A stretch of DNA of 64,000 bases from Bacillus sp. M6-12 (GTDB lineage: Bacteria; Bacillota; Bacilli; Bacillales; DSM-1321): contig NZ_PGVF01000029.1 of assembly GCF_002860285.1 (NCBI RefSeq), positions 16,292 to 80,291 on the forward strand. The letters are read 5' to 3'. Position 1 is the stretch's first letter. Every line of letters begins with the position of its first letter. A model generated the notes under the pieces. That model was not told the DNA's origin. It did no database searches and was given only the letters and a program-made list of their open reading frames with translations. Below are positions 49,843-59,679 of the stretch, piece after piece. The position numbers and the translations under genes were made by a program.

Positions 49843-50805
49843 ATGAAACCATTTGACTTAATTAAAACGAATCAATTGTATTTTTGGGTGAGTTTATACT
49901 TTTTAGTAGGAAGTTTAGGACTATCCATGATAGACCTATCGATGAATATGTATATCTTGCTGAACGGTCTTTTATTAGTAGGTGTTCCAGCTCTTTTTGT
50001 AGCTTATCGCTACAAAGGAGAAAAAGGTTTCAAAGAGTTTGTTCGTCTTAATCCTGTTAGTTTTAAAACAATATTGTATAGCGTTATGATTCTTATTTCT
50101 GTTTATCCGATTATCATGCTATCTAATGCGTTGATGATGATAATTCTTCCAGAAATACCAACAGAATTAAACAATCAAAAGTCCTTTGTTGCAATTGCAG
50201 TAGGGTTTCAAATTATTGGATTGGGTCTATTCCCTGGATTCTTTGAAGAGTTGTTATTTAGAGGTGTCTTACTAAGAGGAGTAGAGAATCGAAATAAACA
50301 GTTTGCTATTATCTATATTGCTTTCTTATTTAGTTTATTGCATTTGAATCCCTATAACTTTATGGGTCCTTTCATTCTTGGGATTGTTTTTGGTTACATG
50401 GTTTATGCAACGAACTCCATTATCCCTTCCATGATTGCACATATGACTAATAATTTAATGGCAGTTGGATTGCTTTTTGTTTCAACCAAACTACAAACAC
50501 TATTACCAGAAGAAGAATCTCTCTCTGCAGAATCAATAGATGTATCAATGACAGATATACCAATGGCATCTATCATTCTGTCAGGCTTTATGCTACTTGG
50601 TTTAGCTTATGGCTCTTTTCGTCTAACCAGATTCTTATTGCGAAAATTGAAAGAAGAAAATGAACAAAAAGTGAAAGAAAACAGGGGAATAGAAAATGTT
50701 AAAGAACCAGTTGTCTTTACAAAAAAAGAAAGAAGGAGCTTCTTCTATATCTTCCCAATGGTCGCAATATTTATTTGTATTCTGTGTTATGCGGTAATGA
50801 CATGA
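49843..50805 (+). CDS. CPBP-family intramembrane metalloprotease
   Basis: 320 residues from ATG 49843 (GAGGTGGAG upstream; the frame is open earlier without RBS). Multi-spanning CAAX protease/bacteriocin-processing (Abi) protein: EELLFRG (motif 1, about 146-152), FSLLHLNP (motif 2, about 170), HMTNN (motif 3, about 200). In Gram-positives these process peptides or act in immunity or abortive-infection-like functions; the substrate here is unknown. Confidence 0.85.
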   Translation: MKPFDLIKTNQLYFWVSLYFLVGSLGLSMIDLSMNMYILLNGLLLVGVPALFVAYRYKGEKGFKEFVRLNPVSFKTILYSVMILISVYPIIMLSNALMMIILPEIPTELNNQKSFVAIAVGFQIIGLGLFPGFFEELLFRGVLLRGVENRNKQFAIIYIAFLFSLLHLNPYNFMGPFILGIVFGYMVYATNSIIPSMIAHMTNNLMAVGLLFVSTKLQTLLPEEESLSAESIDVSMTDIPMASIILSGFMLLGLAYGSFRLTRFLLRKLKEENEQKVKENRGIENVKEPVVFTKKERRSFFYIFPMVAIFICILCYAVMT

Positions 50806-50810
50806 TAAAA

Positions 50811-50840
50811 GAAAGTCTCTTTTTGAAAGGGGCTTTTTTT
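50811..50840 (+). terminator. Terminator after the CPBP gene
   Basis: AAAGTCTCTTT/AAAGGGGCTTT stem through G-T pairs, then T-run. Confidence 0.75.
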
Positions 50841-50996
50841 ATTGTTCTATTGGTTTTAAAAGGAGTCCTGAAAATGGTTTTTTTCATTTACTATAGAACA
50901 CGATAATAAGCGTAATTAAGCAGGATAGAACGTATTATGTATAGAAAAATCATTTTTGAATGGTTTATAATTAAATTTGTGAAGGAGGAGACTTTT

Positions 50997-51731
50997 TTGA
51001 TTTTTGATGATTTTAAAATAAACAATCGAGTGCAAATAGAAAGCGAAAATGAAGACCCAACTTTACGCAATGTAAAAGGAATTGTTTTGGAAATTAGTTC
51101 AAATACCATTGTAATCGTAACAGATTTTGGACAATTATTAGAAATTAACGCAAGTAAAATCTTAAGTGTGACGAAAATTTCCTTTGATAAGATTGTGTCT
51201 GACGCTTTAACGGAATTAAAAAACCATTTCAATGAAATTTATGAATTGGAAATGAAGCTAAAGGCGGTAAGAGAAAATGAATCAGCTTTGGTCGCTAATT
51301 TATTTGATGCCAATTTCTTGTCAAAGTTCAATATTGTTGGAGCAAAAAACCGATTAGATAATTCAATTGAGAAAGAACTATTAACATTTTCCAAGGATAC
51401 ACTTACTTTTAAGGCGTATTTCTTATCAAATCCAAACAATCAAATTGAAATTTATATCAAGGTATTTAATAGCTTTGAATATTACAATTTAGATGAAATT
51501 GGAGACGTTGATAAAATCATTCGTGTTCACGCACCTAATGTAAAAGATGTTATTCAAAAATCTTTTAGCTTTGATACAAAAGTAGAAGAATTGGATAAAA
51601 AGGTGATTCATGAAAAGGATAGTTATTACAATGTTTTAACGGAATATCGAATGAAAGTAGATGTATCACAAGATAATTTCTTAGAAGTTCGTGAAGAAAT
51701 TAAAAAAGGGCTAATAAAGTTGAGAAAATAG
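50997..51731 (+). CDS. Unknown 244-residue protein with N-terminal beta barrel
   Basis: TTG 50997 chosen: AAGGAGGAG lies 6-7 bases upstream, whereas the longer frame starts in the leader. Residues about 5-50 look like an SH3/KOW-type barrel, followed by helices and a charged coil. No family recognised. Precedes the signal peptidase gene (21-base gap), so an operon is likely. Confidence 0.6.
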   Translation: MIFDDFKINNRVQIESENEDPTLRNVKGIVLEISSNTIVIVTDFGQLLEINASKILSVTKISFDKIVSDALTELKNHFNEIYELEMKLKAVRENESALVANLFDANFLSKFNIVGAKNRLDNSIEKELLTFSKDTLTFKAYFLSNPNNQIEIYIKVFNSFEYYNLDEIGDVDKIIRVHAPNVKDVIQKSFSFDTKVEELDKKVIHEKDSYYNVLTEYRMKVDVSQDNFLEVREEIKKGLIKLRK

Positions 51732-51752
51732 CTTAAATAGAGGAGGGAGCAG

Positions 51753-52316
51753 ATGCAATTGCTTAGAAAAAAGAAGAATCAGCCAGAAGAACCCCAAGAA
51801 GCAAAGACAGCTTTGCAAGAATTAAAAGAATGGGGAAAAGTCATCATTTTATCCTTCCTGATTGCCTTCCTTCTTACCAGTATAGTGAAACCTACATTGG
51901 TCATTGGTCATTCAATGGACAATACTCTCCATGACAAAGATTACCTACTTGTGAACCGCTTGGCGTACAAAGGTGACGCAAAACCACAATACAAAGATAT
52001 TGTTGTCTTCGATACAGATTTAGCAGGACATAAAGTTCTGATTAAACGTGTAATTGGAGAAGAAGGAGATAAAGTAAAAGTTGAGAATGGAAAAGTATAT
52101 GTAAACGGAGAATTGCTAAAAGAACATTACATTGGTGGACAAGAAACCATTGGTTCAATTGATGCAGTCGTTCCGAAAGGGAAAGTATTTGTAATGGGAG
52201 ATAATCGAAACAACAGCTTAGATAGCCGATTTGAAGAAGTTGGCATGGTTGATGAATCTAAAATTATTGGAAAAATTTTCACTCGTGTTTTCCCATTCGA
52301 TAAAATTGACGAATAA
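51753..52316 (+). CDS. Type I signal peptidase (SipS-like)
   Basis: 187 residues, RBS AGGAGGG. A cytosolic basic head, one membrane anchor (about 30-48), then catalytic Ser54 in GHSMDNTL, Lys98 in LIKRVIGEEGD and the box MGDNRNNSLDSR. Full set of S26 catalytic motifs, so likely active. Could process the exported proteins encoded in this element (for example the 1737-residue protein and 34180-34494); that is inference. Confidence 0.93.
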   Translation: MQLLRKKKNQPEEPQEAKTALQELKEWGKVIILSFLIAFLLTSIVKPTLVIGHSMDNTLHDKDYLLVNRLAYKGDAKPQYKDIVVFDTDLAGHKVLIKRVIGEEGDKVKVENGKVYVNGELLKEHYIGGQETIGSIDAVVPKGKVFVMGDNRNNSLDSRFEEVGMVDESKIIGKIFTRVFPFDKIDE

Positions 52317-52388
52317 GCCTACTGGAATTATTTTTAACCGCATTTATTTATAGAATATAAGACAAATTAGCAAAGGAGGTATGGTATA

Positions 52389-53084
52389 GTGAATCGAATC
52401 AACCAGAAAGGGATGGAACTCATTCAATATAAGAAAGAGTTATCCAAAGATTACCCTGACCTGATTAAAAACTCTCTTGTATTAGCATTAGAGCAAATGG
52501 TTGAAAATAAGGTTTTGGACTTAGATACGTACATGAATATCAAAGATGAATCGTTCCTTGATACAGACTTTGGAAAGTATCTGTTGACGAAACCATCCTT
52601 CACAAAAACTGAAGAAGAAATCTTTAAGGAATTTGAAGTCCTACGAAAGATTTTAGATGGTAAATTAACAGAGCATCATGCAGAAGGGTTGAAAACCGAA
52701 AGTATCATTGATAAAGACGTGATTTTGATTACACGCAAATTCTGTATTAATGAAGCCTTCACCATGTCTTACTTCGGTGTCGATGAAAAGGACTTATTAA
52801 AATTAATGAAACGAAGAGGTTTTGTTGAGAAATTTGCAGTTCTTCGCTTAACCGCTATTTTCAAAGAGTTAATGACTAAAGTAACTTATCCAGAGGAGTT
52901 ATTCACCCTTGACGTATCTCTTGTTTATTTTGACAAAGATGAAAATGGATACAGCATTGACTTAACCTTTGAGGTCAACATTGAAGATGTGGAATCACAA
53001 AAGAACTTAGATGCTATTTGTGAACACATTAATAACATCAAGAAAGAAGCAGAAGACTTCTATCATACAAAAACAGTCTTCTAA
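52389..53084 (+). CDS. Unknown 231-residue protein
   Basis: GTG start after AAAGGAGGT. Acidic, helical N-terminal half; beta-rich C-terminal half. No motif recognised. Confidence 0.55.
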   Translation: MNRINQKGMELIQYKKELSKDYPDLIKNSLVLALEQMVENKVLDLDTYMNIKDESFLDTDFGKYLLTKPSFTKTEEEIFKEFEVLRKILDGKLTEHHAEGLKTESIIDKDVILITRKFCINEAFTMSYFGVDEKDLLKLMKRRGFVEKFAVLRLTAIFKELMTKVTYPEELFTLDVSLVYFDKDENGYSIDLTFEVNIEDVESQKNLDAICEHINNIKKEAEDFYHTKTVF

Positions 53085-53111
53085 AAGAGGGGAATTCCCC
53101 CTCTTTTTTTT
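53084..53111 (+). terminator. Terminator after the 52389 gene
   Basis: AAGAGGGG-AATT-CCCCCTCTT stem and eight T residues. Confidence 0.85.
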
Positions 53112-53262
53112 GTAAAAAATTATTCAAAGAAAATAGAGGTAAAAAATAGTAAAACGCTGTAACCCTTGATATGAAAGGGTTTATGTTATACTTTCGACTA
53201 AAATCGACTTTAATAAAGAGAAGATTTCGTAATCTAACACAGAAAGAGGAGGGAACAAGGTT

Positions 53263-53547
53263 TTGATTTTTGAACTTTTCGCAAAAATAATCATTTATAT
53301 AACCAAAGCGTGTTTTAAAGCATTAATCGTAGGCGTTTTGCTTTTCTTAGTTGTCTACAATACAAATGTTGGAGGAAGCATGGATGTTATTAAAGAAAAA
53401 TACTATTCGGTTACTGGTAGCGAATTATCCCCAAGTGACGTTTTAGTGGACTTGGAAGACCAAGTAGATGATTCTGTGAACAATATTGAAGGTGTATCAA
53501 AAATGTTTGACCAACAAGGGTTAGTAAACCCGAACAGTCAGCAGTAA
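53263..53547 (+). CDS. Small single-pass membrane protein
   Basis: 94 residues, TTG start after AGAGGAGGGAACAAGG. One or two N-terminal hydrophobic helices (about 5-36), then an acidic external or internal tail (DVLVDLEDQVDDSV). A promoter TATACT lies near 53194. No family recognised. Confidence 0.6.
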   Translation: MIFELFAKIIIYITKACFKALIVGVLLFLVVYNTNVGGSMDVIKEKYYSVTGSELSPSDVLVDLEDQVDDSVNNIEGVSKMFDQQGLVNPNSQQ

Positions 53548-53556
53548 AGAAAGAGA

Positions 53557-53590
53557 AGTGGATAGATGACGACTATCCTCTTTTTATTTT
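53557..53590 (+). terminator. Terminator after 53263 gene
   Basis: AGTGGATAG/CTATCCTCT stem (G-T pair) followed by TTTTTATTTT. Confidence 0.7.
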
Positions 53591-53680
53591 GAATGAAAAA
53601 TTACATATAATAAAGAAATCGAAAAAAAAGGAAAGTTTTTTACTTATTTATGAACTTTGAGAAGAAAAGGGGAAAAGAAC

Positions 53681-54196
53681 ATGGTTAAATTAGGGAGCAA
53701 TGTAGCTCTTTGTTGTGGAGCGGATTCTTTAGAAGTAATAGGAACTGGTGGTTTGGGCGTTGAAGTAGGGAAAAAAAATCAATGGCACAACCTATATGTT
53801 TGTAAGAAATGCAAAAAGGTTTTTTATGAATTGGCTGATTTTGGTGATGTTGTACAACTTTTCTATAGCAAAAAGGGTACAAGGGAATACCAAAAAGAAT
53901 TAGTGGAGCAAGACCAAAGAAGAAAAGAGAACCCTGGTTATTTTGGTGTGATAACAAAAATGGTAAAAGTGAATGTTTTTGTACCAGTAAGAGGGGGAAT
54001 CAAAATCGGAATCAAAACATTGAAAGGCTATCGTTCTTTCTGGTTTGATTTTGTATTAGAAGATTTAGATATGGCAACATATGAAGATTTCTTGCGTTGG
54101 GGATTTGAAAACATTTCTGAATGGGATGTTTCTCATATCAAAACCATTTATAAGAGAGAAGTGAAAAAATTAAAACAGGAAGAAAAAGTAGCATAA
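53681..54196 (+). CDS. Unknown 171-residue protein with zinc-ribbon-like Cys
   Basis: ATG 53681 preceded by AAAAGGGG. Cys at about 9-10 (ALCCG) and CKKCKK (about 41-46) could form a zinc ribbon, followed by a helical, basic C terminus. No family recognised. Confidence 0.55.
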   Translation: MVKLGSNVALCCGADSLEVIGTGGLGVEVGKKNQWHNLYVCKKCKKVFYELADFGDVVQLFYSKKGTREYQKELVEQDQRRKENPGYFGVITKMVKVNVFVPVRGGIKIGIKTLKGYRSFWFDFVLEDLDMATYEDFLRWGFENISEWDVSHIKTIYKREVKKLKQEEKVA

Positions 54197-54206
54197 ACAC
54201 AAAGAG

Positions 54207-54241
54207 AAGAACCAGTCTTACAAAAAGATTGGTTCTTTTTT
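54207..54241 (+). terminator. Terminator after the 53681 gene
   Basis: AAGAACCAGTCTT/AAGATTGGTTCTT stem, T-run. Confidence 0.85.
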
Positions 54242-54259
54242 ACGTAATAAGATAACAAA

Positions 54260-54832
54260 TTACTTTGTAGCTTCAACCTCTATGACATTACCGTTTTCAT
54301 CAAGAACTTTAGTCTTTGAAGGGTCTAACTCAGAATTAACGATTTTCCATTTCCCATCGATTAATTCCAATGTTAGGGTGTAAGTAGCCATATTATTTGT
54401 ATATCCCAATCCTTCTGCAATAGATTTGGCAATATATTTTTGAACTACTTCTACTTTAGCATAATTGTCTACTCTTTCAATCACATCAGCGGATAGAACC
54501 TCATAATCTAAATCATAATTCTTAAAAACAGCATTCATAAGTTTTAGATTGTACTCATAGGTTTCATTATTTGGAAAAGTAAAAGTCTCCATATACTTTT
54601 GTGAATTTTCTTCTTCAGCGTATTTAATATTGTCTAAAACCACTTGCTTAATTTGATTTTCTACTTCTAATGCTTTTTCCAGTTCAGTCTTTTGGGCTTT
54701 AGTATTTTTTACGACCTCTTGTAATTCAGGTGCTTTTTCTTTACTTTGTTCAGTTGTTTTCTCTTCTGCACACCCAACTAAAGCAACGCTAACTGCAGTT
54801 GATAATAAAAATAATGACATTGTTTTCTTCAT
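54260..54832 (-). CDS. Lipoprotein with NTF2-like C-terminal region
   Basis: 190 residues. Type II signal with lipobox VALVGC (Cys about 20), then a Glu/Lys-rich linker and a C-terminal domain with YTLTLELIDGKWKIVNSE, typical of small NTF2/DUF4878-like extracytoplasmic domains. Membrane-anchored on the outer face; function unknown. Confidence 0.75.
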   Translation of the reverse strand: MKKTMSLFLLSTAVSVALVGCAEEKTTEQSKEKAPELQEVVKNTKAQKTELEKALEVENQIKQVVLDNIKYAEEENSQKYMETFTFPNNETYEYNLKLMNAVFKNYDLDYEVLSADVIERVDNYAKVEVVQKYIAKSIAEGLGYTNNMATYTLTLELIDGKWKIVNSELDPSKTKVLDENGNVIEVEATK

Positions 54833-54928
54833 ATTTTTCCTCCCATTCCTTCAATAATCATAACTTTATATTTTAGATAAAAAGAAAGCGGATTAATCGG
54901 AAAAACATAGTAAGGATTAGCATAATAA

Positions 54929-54957
54929 AAAAGAACCACCTGTTAAAAGGGGTTCTG
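54929..54957 (-). terminator. Terminator of the 54970 gene
   Basis: Minus strand AGAACC...GGTTCT stem followed by seven T residues. Confidence 0.7.
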
Positions 54958-54969
54958 ATTCTAACACGA

Positions 54970-55662
54970 TTATTCGATTCCAATACGAGCCATTTCTTCT
55001 TGGAGTTTACTTCTACCCTCTAAATTATCTCCATCTCTCATGTAAGCAGGATGTTTAGGGAATTTTTCTGTTAGTTGATTGAAAATCTTTCTTGAATTAT
55101 CTATCGTATCAGGAGAGCCTACATAAAAAAAGGATTCCAATACTTGTCCCACGATGATTTGCTGACTATTTAAAGGCATTTCTCGTATGACTTGTTTTAC
55201 TGCTAATGCTGATTTTTTACGCCAATCAGGGTCATTGTAATCAACAGGGAATTTCTTTGTAGCTTCGATAAAAATATTTTCCTTTAACGAATCAACAATG
55301 CTAACACCAGCCTCATGTTCCACTACTATCCAGGCATGATGTTTTGGCATATCTCCTGCTTTAAAAATCCAACCAGAAAAATAATGAGCTTTCACTCCTA
55401 ATTTCTCTCCGATTTGTCTAATTTTTTCAGAATTGCTATAACACATCCCCATTGGCAATTCAATTTGATTAATAGCGTTTAGAAACAATTCATTTTGATA
55501 AGGGACAGTGGTCTCCGTTGTAAAAACACCCAAATTCTTTTTGCTGGACAAAGGAAACATCTTGCTTGGGATTTTGTATTTTGATTTGTCGTTTACGGTA
55601 AAAAAGATTTCTCTTTCTTTTGGTTTTACCTCAACATTCGTAATACGAATCATGTCTGACAT
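54970..55662 (-). CDS. Putative papain/transglutaminase-fold protein
   Basis: 230 residues, RBS AGGAGG. Contains Cys in MGMCYSNS (about 74-80), His in KHHAWIVV (about 107-114) and Asp in VDSLKEN (about 124): a Cys-His-Asp order and spacing typical of transglutaminase-like thiol enzymes. Family assignment is inference; the pattern is seen. N-terminal about 60 residues are beta-rich. Confidence 0.6.
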   Translation of the reverse strand: MSDMIRITNVEVKPKEREIFFTVNDKSKYKIPSKMFPLSSKKNLGVFTTETTVPYQNELFLNAINQIELPMGMCYSNSEKIRQIGEKLGVKAHYFSGWIFKAGDMPKHHAWIVVEHEAGVSIVDSLKENIFIEATKKFPVDYNDPDWRKKSALAVKQVIREMPLNSQQIIVGQVLESFFYVGSPDTIDNSRKIFNQLTEKFPKHPAYMRDGDNLEGRSKLQEEMARIGIE

Positions 55663-55684
55663 ATGTTTATTCCTCCTATTATGT

Positions 55685-55714
55685 AAAAGCTCCCCCTCAA
55701 AAGAAGGGGAGCAA
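55685..55714 (-). terminator. Terminator of ligA
   Basis: GCTCCCC/GGGGAGC stem with TTTTA on the minus strand. Confidence 0.75.
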
Positions 55715-55722
55715 TAAGTTGA

Positions 55723-57771
55723 TTAAAGTTCAATTCCGAATTTAGATTTAAACGTATCTTCACTTAAAATTTCAGTTCCTAACTCTATGGCTTTTTGATG
55801 TTTAGAAGAACCTTCTTCACCTTCACCCATTAGAAGATAGTTTGTTTTCTTACTAACCGAACCACTTGCTTTTCCACCTAATGATTCAATTAGGGATTTA
55901 AACTCACTTCTACCAATAGAGAATTTACCAGTAATAACGAATGTCAATCCTTCAAGTGTTGTTCCAGCAGGAGCACCTTGGAATTCGCTTTCCATTTTAA
56001 AGCCAACCGCTTGAAGGTCACGAATCAATTCAATATTCTTTTCATTCGTGAAGAAATCAATCATTGTAGCAGTCATTGTATCTCCAAAGTCATTAATGGA
56101 ACGTACTTTTGCTTCAAATTCTGGAAGATTCTTGGATAATTCAATGATTTCATCCATGTTCTTAAATACTTTAGAAACGTCTTTAGAAGCAGTTTCTCCA
56201 ATATTACGAATAGATAGGGAATAGATAACACGATGAAGCGGAGCTTTCTTCGATTCTTCAATTCCTTTAATCATTTTATCAAATGATTTTTTTCCAAAAC
56301 CTTCAATGCTTGTAATTTCTTCTTCTTTATCTTGTAAGCGGAAAATATCAGAGAAGTTGGAAATAAATCCTTTCTCGATAAACATTTTAACCGTTTCTTT
56401 TCCGATACCGTCAATGTTCAATGTCTTTCTACTTACAAAGTGAATAAGTTTACCTTCTAATTGTGGCTTACAATCAATGCCTGTACAGTATAGGTTTTCC
56501 CCAATCCATTCAGTAGGTGAACCACATGCAGGACAATGAGCAGGAGGCACAATGACCTCTTCATTTCCTGTTCGTAATTCTTTAATGCTTTGAACTACTT
56601 GTGGGATAACGTCATTTGCTCTTGCAACTACAATGGTATCGCCAATACGAATATCTTTACCCATACGTGTTTTTCCACTAACCACATATTCCTTATCGCC
56701 TATGTTATTAAAATTATGAAGGGTAGCACGTCTAATTTCAACCCCTTCAATATTTACCATATCAAATTCGGCAACAGGAGTGATTTGTCCAGTTTTTCCG
56801 ACTTGATTAACAGTGCGTTGAAGTTTGGTTGTCGCTTCAAGAGATTCAAACTTAAAAGCACAACCCCAACGTGGAAACTTGTTGGTATAACCTAATTCTT
56901 CACGTACAGCTAAATCATCAAACTTCAGAACCAATCCGTCAATTGCATAAGGAAGATTTTTTCTGTGTTTTTCAGAGAAAGTTGTACAAAATTCAATTAA
57001 GGCTTCAATACCTTCTTCTGTATTTTCAAATACTTCGTAAGGAACGACATTGAATCCTAATGCCTTCATAAACTCTAATTGTTCCACATCATTTTCAAAC
57101 TCTTTTCCGTCTGCAGACACCAAATCAAATGCAACAACACGAATGTTACGTTCTTTTGCTACATTTGCATCTAATTGTCGAACTGTTCCAGAAGCAAGGT
57201 TACGAGTCGTTGCGTATTCACCATCCATATTGATACGTTCAAAATCTTCAAACGTAATAACCGCTTCTGCTCGAATTTCTAAACGACCAAGGAAAGGAAT
57301 ATGTTTTGGTACGTCTACACTTGTAGAAATCGTGTGTAAAACGTCTTCTCCCACATAGCCATCGCCTCTTGTCACTGCAGAAACTCTACGACCATTTTCA
57401 TACGTTAAAACAATCGTTAAACCATCCAGCTTCAATTGAGCCAAGATACGACTAACAGATTTCTTAACAAATTTGATAATATCTTCGGCTGTATGCACTT
57501 TATCTTGTGAAAGCATTGGTGTCGTATGAGTGACTTTTTTCAAACTGTCTACAATCACCGTTACAATACGTTGAGTAGGAGATTCAGATGTTACAAATGT
57601 TGGATGCTTTAATTCTAATTGAACCAACTCATGATAGATTTTGTCATACTCTGAATCAGAAATAATTGGTTTGTTTTGCTCATATAAAGCATCATGCTTT
57701 GCGACTTCTTCCTGCAAGAATAAAATACGTGCTTCTGCTTCTTCGATATTCATTACGTTAATTGGTTGCAT
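55723..57771 (-). CDS. ligA: NAD-dependent DNA ligase LigA
   Basis: 682 residues, full length. Order of domains: Ia NAD-binding YH..LEL region, adenylation domain with KLDG (about 114-117), OB-fold, four-Cys zinc finger (CPACGS ... CTGIDC, about 410-430), helix-hairpin-helix repeats (IDGIGKETVK, IEGFGKKSF) and a C-terminal BRCT (about 605-682). Seals nicks in replication and repair. RBS AGGAGG. A second or phage-type copy of an essential host enzyme suggests the element replicates with its own ligase. Confidence 0.95.
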   Translation of the reverse strand: MQPINVMNIEEAEARILFLQEEVAKHDALYEQNKPIISDSEYDKIYHELVQLELKHPTFVTSESPTQRIVTVIVDSLKKVTHTTPMLSQDKVHTAEDIIKFVKKSVSRILAQLKLDGLTIVLTYENGRRVSAVTRGDGYVGEDVLHTISTSVDVPKHIPFLGRLEIRAEAVITFEDFERINMDGEYATTRNLASGTVRQLDANVAKERNIRVVAFDLVSADGKEFENDVEQLEFMKALGFNVVPYEVFENTEEGIEALIEFCTTFSEKHRKNLPYAIDGLVLKFDDLAVREELGYTNKFPRWGCAFKFESLEATTKLQRTVNQVGKTGQITPVAEFDMVNIEGVEIRRATLHNFNNIGDKEYVVSGKTRMGKDIRIGDTIVVARANDVIPQVVQSIKELRTGNEEVIVPPAHCPACGSPTEWIGENLYCTGIDCKPQLEGKLIHFVSRKTLNIDGIGKETVKMFIEKGFISNFSDIFRLQDKEEEITSIEGFGKKSFDKMIKGIEESKKAPLHRVIYSLSIRNIGETASKDVSKVFKNMDEIIELSKNLPEFEAKVRSINDFGDTMTATMIDFFTNEKNIELIRDLQAVGFKMESEFQGAPAGTTLEGLTFVITGKFSIGRSEFKSLIESLGGKASGSVSKKTNYLLMGEGEEGSSKHQKAIELGTEILSEDTFKSKFGIEL

Positions 57772-57821
57772 ACTAAAATTCCTCCTAAGATAAGTTCTTT
57801 CCTTTTTAATTTCATTTCAAT

Positions 57822-57852
57822 GATAAAGCCTCATTCCAAAAGAACAAGGCTT
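57822..57852 (-). terminator. Terminator of the 57882-58148 gene
   Basis: Minus strand AAGCC...GGCTT stem with paired interior, T-rich tail. Imperfect. Confidence 0.5.
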
Positions 57853-57881
57853 ATATTCTCTACTTGAATCGTTTCATTTCT

Positions 57882-58148
57882 TTAAGCAAGAGCTTTTTTC
57901 GGTTTCCTTACATTGCTTCTTACGACTTCATCTGAATGACGCTTTGTTTTTGCGTCATATTCTTTCACCAAATGAACCACATCAGAAGTTCCAGCATTTT
58001 TAATACTTTCATCAATGTATTTAAACACATCTAAAGCAGAAGCAAAATTACTACCAGAGATAACATTCTTTCCATTTACCTCTACTGCATATTCGTTTGC
58101 TCCGTCTTTTGCCATATCAAAACGATACCCATTCATCATTGTTGCCAT
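57882..58148 (-). CDS. Unknown 88-residue basic protein
   Basis: RBS AAAGGAGAG. A mixed fold with basic C terminus (VRSNVRKPKKALA), 110 bases upstream of ligA and separated from it by a terminator-like hairpin. Driven by the class B promoter at 58293-58332. Nucleic-acid binding is plausible. Confidence 0.6.
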   Translation of the reverse strand: MATMMNGYRFDMAKDGANEYAVEVNGKNVISGSNFASALDVFKYIDESIKNAGTSDVVHLVKEYDAKTKRHSDEVVRSNVRKPKKALA

Positions 58149-58292
58149 ATAAAAATCTCTCCTTTAAATAAATAAGATAAAATCTTTCCTTGCTTCTCCG
58201 ATTTCTATATTTTAGTTGAAGAGAGAAACAAACATTCGGAAAGTGAATAGGAGAGAGTGATTTCTTCTTTCATATTTTAGGTGTATATTATT

Positions 58293-58332
58293 AGTGTATC
58301 ACAAAATTACATTTTAGTAAATTATTTTTTAC
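58293..58332 (-). promoter_or_regulatory. Class B promoter of the 57882 gene
   Basis: Minus strand GTAAA-AAATAA-TTTAC (58317-58332), -35 TTTACT, 17-bp spacer ending TGA, -10 TACACT (58293-58298). Confidence 0.7.
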
Positions 58333-58345
58333 AAGAAAAAACACT

Positions 58346-59500
58346 TCAAATCGAAGTGCTTGTTTCTGTTGCGTAATCTTCTTGAATCATTTTAAGGTAC
58401 TGTTGAAGAAGCGGTCTTACCTTTTTAATTTCTTCTTCAGTAAAGTCCAGTTTATAATCCAGACTTTCTCCTTTTTCTTTATCTAAAGAAAGCATATAGG
58501 CTTCAAACAACCTTGCAAAGATTTCGGTAGGGCGTAAGAGATATTCTTCATCTTTACTTCTGTATTTTTCAATCTCCACGATATTATCCGATGACTTTCC
58601 TTTTAGCCCCATTCTCCATTCTGCTCGTTTATGAATATCCTGCAAAGTCTTTTCAGAGTAAAGAATATTAATGATTTTATCCATAATTTCTGCTGTTGGC
58701 AGTCGGTCTACTTTGTTTTGATAGTAATAAGGATAATTTCCCAACAATCCTATATCGTAAAGAAAATGACCATATTCATGATAAATGGTATCCCGAATGG
58801 AGTAATAGCAATCAGGGTTCAATGAAATCTTTCCTTGTCCATATTTACCACGAGCCTTTTTATATTTAGCAAAATAAATACTATGAACAGGATAAAAGTT
58901 CTTCACTGGAAAAACCTTGTTGATTTGTTCAAAACAATATTGAAGTTCTTCAAAGAATTTTTCTTTTCGTTCATCTTTCACAATCCCCTTAAAATCTATT
59001 TCTAAGATATTAAATTCTTTAAAAGAAGCGATTCGTTCTTGAAGGGCAGTAGGGTGAACTTCACGTTTTTTCGGTAGCCAATCCAGTAACAAAGTGTTCT
59101 CTTCATTTGTATCTCCTTTATCAAACTCAATGGTGTAATCTTTTAAAGATAGACGACAGAAGAAATCCTTTTCGTATCCAAATCGAACCGTAACAAAATC
59201 TTCTTTATTTCTATTTAGATAAAATAGAACCGTAGAGGTTTGGCTATTAATCTTTTTATCAAAGTAGTGCATGTATAAACAATATGTTGTGTGAGGGTAT
59301 TTTTTTACTTTGCTAATCACCGCTTTAAACGCTTCTTTAAAAGAAGTATAGTGCTTTTCATTTTTATAAAAAGTCCAGGTATCATATTTCTCTACTCGGT
59401 AATAATCGACCTTTCCAACAACTTCACCTTCTAATACATGACCATTTTTGCCGATATGAACCTCTTTATCTCTCCAAAAAGTTAAGATTAGATTCTCCAT
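58346..59500 (-). CDS. Metallopeptidase-like protein (HExxH, LPD1-like)
   Basis: 384 residues. Zinc motif YHEYGHF (about 241-247) and, about 80 residues later, RPTEIFARLFEAY, giving a Glu third ligand: the pattern of LPD1-type metallopeptidase domains found in phage and conjugative polyvalent proteins. The N-terminal about 150 residues are unrecognised. Driven by a class B promoter. Confidence 0.7.
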   Translation of the reverse strand: MENLILTFWRDKEVHIGKNGHVLEGEVVGKVDYYRVEKYDTWTFYKNEKHYTSFKEAFKAVISKVKKYPHTTYCLYMHYFDKKINSQTSTVLFYLNRNKEDFVTVRFGYEKDFFCRLSLKDYTIEFDKGDTNEENTLLLDWLPKKREVHPTALQERIASFKEFNILEIDFKGIVKDERKEKFFEELQYCFEQINKVFPVKNFYPVHSIYFAKYKKARGKYGQGKISLNPDCYYSIRDTIYHEYGHFLYDIGLLGNYPYYYQNKVDRLPTAEIMDKIINILYSEKTLQDIHKRAEWRMGLKGKSSDNIVEIEKYRSKDEEYLLRPTEIFARLFEAYMLSLDKEKGESLDYKLDFTEEEIKKVRPLLQQYLKMIQEDYATETSTSI

Positions 59501-59535
59501 TTATCTCACCGCACCTATTCATTTTCTATATAAAT

Positions 59536-59575
59536 AGACTATCACGAACTATTATTTATGTAAATTATTTTTTAC
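59536..59575 (-). promoter_or_regulatory. Class B promoter of the metallopeptidase-like gene
   Basis: Minus strand GTAAA-AAATAA-TTTAC (59560-59575), -35 TTTACA (59559-59564), 17-bp spacer ending TGA, weak -10 TAGTCT (59536-59541). Confidence 0.65.
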
Positions 59576-59679
59576 AATTAATCGTGAATTATGGTTTTTA
59601 TTCTTACCGCATACGATAAAAGATATACACAAAAAACAGGCATATTGATTTCAATATTTTTTATATAGGAGTGATATTC